Assembly: GCA_035552095.1 (NCBI GenBank) | Contig: DASZMA010000062.1 | Location: 1 to 64,000 of the forward strand | DNA: 64,000 nucleotides | Source of the DNA: Bog-473 sp035552095 | GTDB taxonomy: Bacteria > Actinomycetota > Acidimicrobiia > Acidimicrobiales > RAAP-2 | Direction of reading: 5' to 3' | In this document: piece by piece, positions 58,848-64,000 of the stretch | Layout: every line of letters starts with the position of its first letter | How positions within the stretch are numbered: position 1 is the stretch's first letter | Position numbers and translations under genes: made by a program | Notes under the pieces: generated by a model | What the model was told of the DNA's origin: nothing | Seen by the model: only the letters and a program-made list of their open reading frames with translations | The model's database searches: none

Positions 58848-59867
58848 GTGCCCGGTCTGGTCGATCTGCGCAGCGACACCGTCACCCAACCGACGCGCGC
58901 CATGCGCCGCGCCATGGCCGAGGCCGTGGTGGGTGACGACGACTACGGCGAGGACCCGACCGTGCGGGCGCTCGAAGAGGCGTTCGCCGAGCGGGTGGGC
59001 AAGCCGGCTGCCCTGTTCGTGCCGTCGGGGACGATGGCCAACCAGATCGCCTTCCGGGTGCTGGCCACTGCCGGGACCGCCGTGGTGGCCGGCCGGCGCC
59101 AGCACGTGGTGGCCTACGAGTACGGCGCGGCCGCTCGCAACGCCAGCATCCAGTTCAGCGCGCTGGGTGATGAGGACGGCACGCTGGCGCCCGACCAGGT
59201 GCGCTGGGCCCGGGAGGCCTCGGCCTACCACCAGCCCGCCGTGTCGCTGGTCAGCCTTGAGAACACCCACATGGCGGCCGGCGGCGCGCCCTGGTCGATG
59301 GACCAACTGCGAGCCGTGGTGGCGGCGGCGGGCGACGTGCCGGTCCACCTGGACGGGGCCCGCCTCTTCAACGCCGAGGTGGCCACCGGCATCACCGCCG
59401 CCGAGTGGGCGGCGCCGGTCACCACCGTCATGTGCTGCCTGTCCAAGGGGCTGTGCGCGCCGGTGGGCTCGTTGCTGGCCGGCCCGGTCGACGTGATCAG
59501 CCAAGGCCGCCTGGAACGCAAGCGCCTGGGTGGCGGCATGCGCCAGGCCGGGGTGCTGGCCGCGCCCGGACTGCTGGCCCTGGGGCAGATGATCGATCGG
59601 TTGGGGGAGGACCACGCCCGGGCCGCCCGGCTGGCTGAAGCGGTGGCCCAACGCTGGCCCGAGTGCGGGCTGGACCCGGCCTCGGTGCGCACCAACATCG
59701 TGACGTTCACCCACGGTGAGCCGGACAAGGTCCTGGCCCACCTGGAGACCGAGGGTGTGCTGGCCGGCACCATCGCCCCCAACACCCTGCGCCTGGTCAC
59801 CCACCACGACATCGATGACGCCGGCGTGGTGCGGGCCATCGGCGCGCTGACCGGCGCGCCGGACTGA
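58848..59867 (+). CDS. threonine aldolase-family PLP enzyme (second copy)
   Basis: 339 residues. VDLRSDTVTQPTRAMRRAM, VGDDDYGEDPTV, FVPSGTMANQ, VHLDGARLFNAEV and Lys200 in CCLSKGLCAPVGSLL. It is clearly a paralogue of 11203-12312, but the segment around His86 (AGRRQHVVAYEYGAAARNAS) differs, so the preferred beta-hydroxy amino acid may differ. The LLM gene starts 10 bases after its stop. Confidence 0.9.
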   Translation: MPGLVDLRSDTVTQPTRAMRRAMAEAVVGDDDYGEDPTVRALEEAFAERVGKPAALFVPSGTMANQIAFRVLATAGTAVVAGRRQHVVAYEYGAAARNASIQFSALGDEDGTLAPDQVRWAREASAYHQPAVSLVSLENTHMAAGGAPWSMDQLRAVVAAAGDVPVHLDGARLFNAEVATGITAAEWAAPVTTVMCCLSKGLCAPVGSLLAGPVDVISQGRLERKRLGGGMRQAGVLAAPGLLALGQMIDRLGEDHARAARLAEAVAQRWPECGLDPASVRTNIVTFTHGEPDKVLAHLETEGVLAGTIAPNTLRLVTHHDIDDAGVVRAIGALTGAPD

Positions 59868-59877
59868 GGCCGGACCG

Positions 59878-60771
59878 ATGAAGATCCGCATCGGCATCAG
59901 CGCCGGGGGCGAGACTCTCAGCCCGGCCGACATGACGGCGCTGGGCACGGCGGTCACCGAGTTCGGGTTCGACTCGCTGTGGCTGCCCGAAGTGCTGTCG
60001 CGTCCGGGCCCGGACCCCCTGGTCGGGTTGGCCTGGGTGTCGGGCGCCTGCCCGGGCCTGAAGATCGGCACGACCATGCTGCTGCCCGGGCGGAACCTGA
60101 TCTGGCTGGCCAAGGCGGTGGCCACCCTCGACCTGCTCTCCGGCGGGCGGTTCCTGCTCACCTTCGTGCCCGGCCTCTCCATCGGAGGTGAGCGGGCGGC
60201 CGTGGGCGTCCCCCCGGCCGAGCGGGGCGGCCTGATGGACGAGGCGCTGCCGGTGCTGCGCCGGCTCTGGGCCGGCGAAGTGGTCAGCCACCAGGGCCCG
60301 ACGGGCTCCTTCACCGACGTCTCGGTCTCACCGCGCCCGGTGCAGGACCCGTTCGACGTCTGGCTCGGGGGCAACGCGTCGGCGGCCCTGGAACGGTGCG
60401 GCCGCATCGGCGACGGGTGGATCCCCGCGCTGTGCACGCCCGAGGACGCCGCCGCCGGCAAGGCGGTCATCGACCGGGTGGCGGCCGAGCACGGGCGGGC
60501 GATCAGCCCCGAGCACTTCGGGGTCAGCCTCTCCTACGCCCCGCCGGGCACCGACTTCACGGCCGATCCCCCGGCGGCGCTGGTCCGCCGGGCCCGGGGC
60601 CGCCCGTTGGCGGAGATCATCCCGGTCGGCCTGGACGGCCTGCGCACGCTCCTCGAGTCGTTCCTCGACGTCGGGTTCTCCAAATTCATTGTGCGACCGC
60701 TCAGCCCACCGCCGGACTGGCGGCCCGAGCTCGACGCGCTGGCCGCGGCCGTGGGCGACCTCCAGACGTGA
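59878..60771 (+). CDS. LLM-class F420-dependent oxidoreductase
   Basis: 297 residues. FGFDSLWLPEVLSRPGPDPL, KIGTTMLLPGRNLIWLAKAVATLDLLSGGRFLLTF and VWLGGNASAALERCGRIGDGWIP mark the F420-LLM group. It sits in an apparent operon threonine aldolase - LLM - DUF6817; the stop overlaps the next GTG (GTGA). Substrate unknown. Confidence 0.87.
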   Translation: MKIRIGISAGGETLSPADMTALGTAVTEFGFDSLWLPEVLSRPGPDPLVGLAWVSGACPGLKIGTTMLLPGRNLIWLAKAVATLDLLSGGRFLLTFVPGLSIGGERAAVGVPPAERGGLMDEALPVLRRLWAGEVVSHQGPTGSFTDVSVSPRPVQDPFDVWLGGNASAALERCGRIGDGWIPALCTPEDAAAGKAVIDRVAAEHGRAISPEHFGVSLSYAPPGTDFTADPPAALVRRARGRPLAEIIPVGLDGLRTLLESFLDVGFSKFIVRPLSPPPDWRPELDALAAAVGDLQT

Positions 60772-61337
60772 GCTCGACGACGACCGGCCAACGGGAGGCC
60801 GTCCTGGAGTTCCTGCGCCAGCACGACGCCGAGCGCACCCCGCACCTGTTCGGGGATCTGCTGAGCCATTTGCTGGGCGTGGAGGAACTGGTGCACCGCT
60901 GGGGCGGCTCCGACCGGCTGGGCCTGGTGGCGCTGGCCCATGCCACCTACGGGACGCACGGCTTCGAGCCGCACCTCCTCGAGTTGGCCGATCGCCCCGT
61001 GCTGGCCACCATCATCGGGCCCGAGGCTGAAGCCGAGGTCTACTTCTACGCCTCGTGTGATCGCGATCTCTTCTATCCCCAACTGGAAGGGCCCGAGACG
61101 CGGCTGGGTGACCTCCGATTCCGGGACCGCTTCACCGGAGGGGATCTGGCGCCGTCGGCCCAGGATGTCACCCGCTTCGTCGACCTGACCTACGCCAACG
61201 AGGCCGAATTGGCGGCGGCGTCGCCCGGAGGGCCGGCCGAATGGACCTGGGAGGCCGACTTCTGCCGCCGGACCCGACGCTGGAGCAGCCCGGGCTTTTT
61301 CGAGGGGGCATCGGCGCTGCTGCAGATGGAGGACTGA
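60768..61337 (+). CDS. DUF6817-like (HD-domain-like) protein
   Basis: 189 residues. HLFGDLLSHLLGVEELVHRWGGSDRLGLVALAHATYGTHGF carries spaced histidines typical of DUF6817, a helical fold distantly related to HD hydrolases; ASCDRDLFYP and VTRFVDLTYANEAE follow. Function unknown. GTG start overlaps the previous stop. The PIG-L gene begins 20 bases downstream with its own promoter. Confidence 0.7.
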   Translation: MSSTTTGQREAVLEFLRQHDAERTPHLFGDLLSHLLGVEELVHRWGGSDRLGLVALAHATYGTHGFEPHLLELADRPVLATIIGPEAEAEVYFYASCDRDLFYPQLEGPETRLGDLRFRDRFTGGDLAPSAQDVTRFVDLTYANEAELAAASPGGPAEWTWEADFCRRTRRWSSPGFFEGASALLQMED

Positions 61338-61345
61338 ACTTCCCA

Positions 61346-61351
61346 TACGCT
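61346..61351 (+). promoter_or_regulatory. -10 box for leaderless start at 61358
   Basis: TACGCT, 6 bases, ATG 61358. Confidence 0.5.
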
Positions 61352-61357
61352 CCATCC

Positions 61358-62179
61358 ATGCCCGCTCCACCGCTCACGCTCATGGCCGTCCACGCGCACC
61401 CCGACGACGAGGCCATCGGGACCGGGGGCATCCTGGCCCGCTACAGCGACGAAGGCGTGCGGACCGTGCTGGTCACCTGCACCAACGGCGAGCTGGGCGA
61501 CGCGCCCGGGGGGATCAAGCCCGACGACCCGGCGCACGATGAGGACGTGGTCGTCCCGCTCCGGCGCCAGGAGCTGGAGGCCAGTTGCCGGGTGCTGGGG
61601 GTGGCCCACCTCGAACTGCTGGGCTACCACGACTCGGGGATGGAGGGCTGGCCCCAGAACAAGGCCCCCAACGCCTTCTGGCAGGCTCCGGTGGCCGAAG
61701 CCGGGCATCGCCTGGCCGAGCTGATGCGCCAGTACCAGCCCCAGGTCGTGGTCACCTACGACGAGAACGGTTTCTACGGGCACCCCGACCACATTCAGGC
61801 CAACCGGATCACCCACGCCGCCATAGCCGAGTGCGGGATTCCCCAGAAGCTGTACTACACGGCGGTGTCCCGGTCCCTCCTCCAGAGCTTCCGCCAGACG
61901 CTGGCCGAGGCCGGGATTGAGACCCCGGCCGAAGTGGAGGAGAACCCCGATTTCGGCACCCCGGACGAGCTCATCACCACCACGATCGACTGCGGCGCGG
62001 TGGCTGGGCGCAAGTTCGCCTCGTTGGCCGCCCACGCCAGCCAGAGCGACAACATCTTCTTCCTGCGCATGGGCGAGGAGCTCTTCGGGCGGATCATGGG
62101 CAACGAGAGCTTCGTGCGGGTGCTGGACCAGACCGGCTCGGCGACACCCGAGGTCGATCTCTTCGCCGGCCTGCGCTGA
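61358..62179 (+). CDS. PIG-L family deacetylase (MshB/Mca-like)
   Basis: 273 residues. Zinc motifs are AVHAHPDDEAIGTGG and NGFYGHPDHIQANRITHAA; LLGYHDSGMEG and VVVTYDE are also family-specific. Relatives deacetylate GlcNAc-inositol in mycothiol synthesis or cleave mycothiol S-conjugates. The sequence does not settle which; the ACCTNGELGD-like segment (TCTNGELGD) is closer to MshB than to Mca. Leaderless ATG. Confidence 0.88.
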   Translation: MPAPPLTLMAVHAHPDDEAIGTGGILARYSDEGVRTVLVTCTNGELGDAPGGIKPDDPAHDEDVVVPLRRQELEASCRVLGVAHLELLGYHDSGMEGWPQNKAPNAFWQAPVAEAGHRLAELMRQYQPQVVVTYDENGFYGHPDHIQANRITHAAIAECGIPQKLYYTAVSRSLLQSFRQTLAEAGIETPAEVEENPDFGTPDELITTTIDCGAVAGRKFASLAAHASQSDNIFFLRMGEELFGRIMGNESFVRVLDQTGSATPEVDLFAGLR

Positions 62180-62186
62180 GCGAACG

Positions 62187-62236
62187 CGAGCCGGGCCCGC
62201 GCCCCTGCTGGGAGAAGAAGGCGCAGACCCGGCTCG
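62187..62236. terminator. stem-loop between convergent genes
   Basis: CGAGCCGGG (62187-62195) pairs with CCCGGCTCG (62228-62236); the loop contains a further GCGCC/GGCGC stem. Between the PIG-L stop and the membrane protein stop. No T-run. Confidence 0.5.
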
Positions 62237-62716
62237 TTAGGCGCCCGACGACGTCGGGACGGCTGCGGTGGCGCCGCCCTTGGTCACGGACGCTGATCTC
62301 ACGGAGCTCAGGGCCCCGGCGATGAGAAGGACGACGATGACGGCGATCTCCACGTCGAAGGCCAGATGGGCGTCGGGCGCCCGCCAGGACTCCTTGAAAC
62401 CGAAGAGGCCGTGATCGACTGAGATGAGGAACCCGACCATGGTGGCGACGGCGAAGCCGATCCCGACGATGGCCACCCAGACCCGGCGGGCGGCGAGCAC
62501 CAATAGCCCCAGCAGCAGGCCGGCAATCGACTGCAGCAGGAAGAGGGGGCCGATGGTGGCGATATGGCGGTAGCCGTCGGTCTCGTCCCACAGGTGGAAG
62601 TGGATGTAGGCCGACCACACCAGGAGGAGCCCGCCGGCCACGAAGGCGACGCTGGCTACCAGGGCGGCCGGCTTGGTCGCACGGCCGGGGCCGCGCCAGA
62701 GCAGGTCGGTTCTCAT
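62237..62716 (-). CDS. four-helix membrane protein, unknown function
   Basis: 159 residues with four hydrophobic segments (about 19-39, 55-75, 79-99, 118-138). SAYIHFHLWDETDGYRHI between helices 1 and 2 is a conserved-looking His/Trp-rich loop seen in small actinobacterial membrane proteins; no catalytic motif is recognised. It is divergent from the sigma factor gene across 137 bp and could be part of its regulon. Confidence 0.68.
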   Translation of the reverse strand: MRTDLLWRGPGRATKPAALVASVAFVAGGLLLVWSAYIHFHLWDETDGYRHIATIGPLFLLQSIAGLLLGLLVLAARRVWVAIVGIGFAVATMVGFLISVDHGLFGFKESWRAPDAHLAFDVEIAVIVVLLIAGALSSVRSASVTKGGATAAVPTSSGA

Positions 62717-62853
62717 GCTTCCTGTCCGTGGCGGCCGGGCCGGCCGGATGCCAGGTTTCCCATGGCAGGGGATACGGGCGCGGGGCGCCCCGGGATTGGA
62801 TGGCCGGCCCGGAAGGGGGAATCCCGGTAGCGACTTCAGGCGTACACCCTTGG

Positions 62854-63444
62854 ATGGGAGAATTCACCGTGGCCGAAGATGGACCGACCGACGAGGCGTT
62901 GCTGGCCGGCATGGCGGGCGGGGACCAGGCCGCCGCCGTGTCCTTCGTGCGCCGCTACCAGCGACGCGTCTTCGGACTGGCCTACTCCATGACCAGCGAC
63001 GCCAGCGTGGCCGAAGAGGTGGCGCAGGAGGCGCTGATCAGGGTCTGGCGCCACGCACCCGTCTTCGACGCCCGCCGGGGCTCGGTCGCTTCCTGGGTTC
63101 TGACCATCACCCGGAACCTGACCATCGACACCCTGCGCATGCGCCGGGCCGTCCCCACCGACCCCGACGACTTCGCCGCCGCCGCCATGATCAGCCTGGA
63201 GCACAACCCAGAAGACGCCGTCCTGCGCGGCGATGTCCGTCACGTCGTGCGTGAGGCGCTGGCCGGCCTGCCGCTCGAGCAGCGGCGGGCGGTGGTGCTG
63301 GCCTCGGTGTACGGCCGCACGGCCTTGGAGATCAGCGAGGAAGAGGGGATCCCTCTGGGCACGGCCAAGACGCGCATACGCACCGGCCTCATCCGGTTGC
63401 GCGCCGCCGTCGAAGGAGTGAGGGAAGTGGAGGAGGAGCGATGA
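62854..63444 (+). CDS. ECF RNA polymerase sigma factor
   Basis: 196 residues. Region 2: FVRRYQRRVFGLAYSMTSDASVAEEVAQEALIRVWRHA, with WVLTITRNLTIDTLR; region 4: REALAGLPLEQRRAVVLASVYGRTALEISEEEGIPLGTAKTRIRTGLIRLR. SigK/SigL-like ECF type. ATG 62854 is used; GTG 62869 with GGGAG eight bases upstream is an equally good start. The stop overlaps the anti-sigma gene (ATGA). Confidence 0.92.
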   Translation: MGEFTVAEDGPTDEALLAGMAGGDQAAAVSFVRRYQRRVFGLAYSMTSDASVAEEVAQEALIRVWRHAPVFDARRGSVASWVLTITRNLTIDTLRMRRAVPTDPDDFAAAAMISLEHNPEDAVLRGDVRHVVREALAGLPLEQRRAVVLASVYGRTALEISEEEGIPLGTAKTRIRTGLIRLRAAVEGVREVEEER

Positions 63445-64000
63445 ACGAGGAACCGCACGAGCACTCATGCGACGAATACGGTGACGACCTGGCCGAGTTG
63501 GCCCTGGGCATCCTGACCGGGAGGGCCCGGACGGCCGCCCTGGCCCATGTCGACTCATGCCCGCGCTGCGCCGAAGAGCTTGAGCAACTGGCCCGGGCCG
63601 CCGACGCCGTGGTGCAGGTGGCCCCGGCCATCGATCCCCCCGTGGGTTTCGAGGTGCGACTGTTCAGCCGGATGGGCGTGGACGAGGTGGCGGCCCGACG
63701 CCAGACCCGCCCCACCCGGTTCCCCAACCGTTGGTTGCTGGCCAGCGCGGCCGCCGTGCTGGCCCTGGGGCTCGGGCTGGGTCTCGGGCTGACCGGTGGT
63801 GGGCCGAAGGCGCCGGCCCAGGTGGCGGTGACGCCGCCAGGTGGCGGGACGCTGGTGTCGAGCGTCAGCCTGCGCGAAGGCGGTCACGGGGTCGGCCGCG
63901 TCTTCACCTACGCCGGTTCGACCCCCTGGATGTTCATGACCCTGACCGACTCGTCGGCCCGGGGTCGCGTCATCTGCGAGATCGTCACCGACCAGGGGGT
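63441..64000 (+). CDS. zinc-finger (zf-HC2) anti-sigma factor, truncated by window end
   Basis: At least 186 residues; the 3' end lies outside. The N-terminal ZAS motif is HVDSCPRCAEEL (His-x3-Cys-x2-Cys), the membrane helix is WLLASAAAVLALGLGLGLGL (about 95-114), and an extracytoplasmic domain (RVFTYAGSTPWMFMTL, anti-sigma-K type) follows. It should hold the adjacent sigma factor inactive until an envelope signal, possibly redox, releases it. Confidence 0.9.
   Translation, partial: MNEEPHEHSCDEYGDDLAELALGILTGRARTAALAHVDSCPRCAEELEQLARAADAVVQVAPAIDPPVGFEVRLFSRMGVDEVAARRQTRPTRFPNRWLLASAAAVLALGLGLGLGLTGGGPKAPAQVAVTPPGGGTLVSSVSLREGGHGVGRVFTYAGSTPWMFMTLTDSSARGRVICEIVTDQG

Overview
The window is 64 kb of high-GC, gene-dense actinobacterial DNA, most likely from Acidimicrobiia. 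The evidence is a mix of actinobacterial traits: several F420/LLM-type oxidoreductases and a DDN-type F420 enzyme, a VKOR plus DUF929 oxidative-folding pair, a PIG-L (MshB/Mca-like) deacetylase, type I pantothenate kinase, and many leaderless GTG/ATG starts. A secreted protein with 42-residue GYWLVASDGGIF repeats is, from memory, typical of Acidimicrobiia. The class assignment is inference; the phylum is fairly secure. Both ends cut genes. I see no rRNA, tRNA, CRISPR array, insertion sequence or prophage.

Layout. 0-9.5 kb: housekeeping and envelope genes (aldo/keto reductase, CtaG-like protein, VKOR/DUF929, repeat protein, VOC protein divergent from an acyl-CoA mutase large subunit, DUF3054) and a GGT-family hydrolase divergent from an allophanate-hydrolase-like domain. 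10-12.3 kb: quinone oxidoreductase and threonine aldolase. 12.4-23.5 kb: an IclR regulator, a 437-bp control region with several perfect palindromes, then a collinear ~9.9-kb gene block. It starts with a 20-codon leader ORF and continues with a 2-oxoglutarate oxygenase, a Tat-exported binding protein, an amidohydrolase, an ABC ATPase, two permeases, an aldehyde dehydrogenase, an allantoinase/dihydroorotase-like enzyme and a shikimate-dehydrogenase-like protein that lacks the usual catalytic Asp. I read this as an import-and-degradation system for an unidentified N-heterocycle; it is the best candidate for an undescribed pathway here.

23.5-32.9 kb: small regulators with their partners (DUF4242/TetR, PadR/membrane protein), an SRPBCC-F420 gene pair bracketed by two copies of the TetR gene tail, SDR/ABM/M20 genes, and acyl-CoA carboxylase alpha divergent from biotin ligase. 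33-39.9 kb: a tightly overlapping nucleotide-sugar and glycosyltransferase operon (RmlB-like, RmlD, UDP-glucose dehydrogenase, UXS-like, two GT2) ending in a lipoprotein with two retropepsin domains. 40-52.6 kb: ArsR/SRPBCC, SDRs, TetR, LLM oxidoreductase, Tag glycosylase, acyl-CoA synthetase, CoaA, ALDH and a VapBC-type toxin-antitoxin pair with a perfect operator.

52.6-58.3 kb: a secreted GH43 protein; a 537-bp gap with a sigma70-like promoter and a strongly structured stretch including four GCAA-capped hairpins at 33-35-nt spacing (candidate noncoding RNA); and a four-gene operon (LLM oxidoreductase, thiolase, KAS III, nucleotidyltransferase) joined by 4-base overlaps. 58.3-64 kb: thioesterase, second threonine aldolase, LLM oxidoreductase, DUF6817, PIG-L deacetylase, and an ECF sigma/anti-sigma pair running off the edge.

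Two habits recur. About twenty first-in-operon genes have a TANNNT box ending 6-9 bases before the start codon and no ribosome binding site, which implies leaderless mRNAs. Genes within operons overlap through ATGA, GTGA, TTGA or TGATG junctions.
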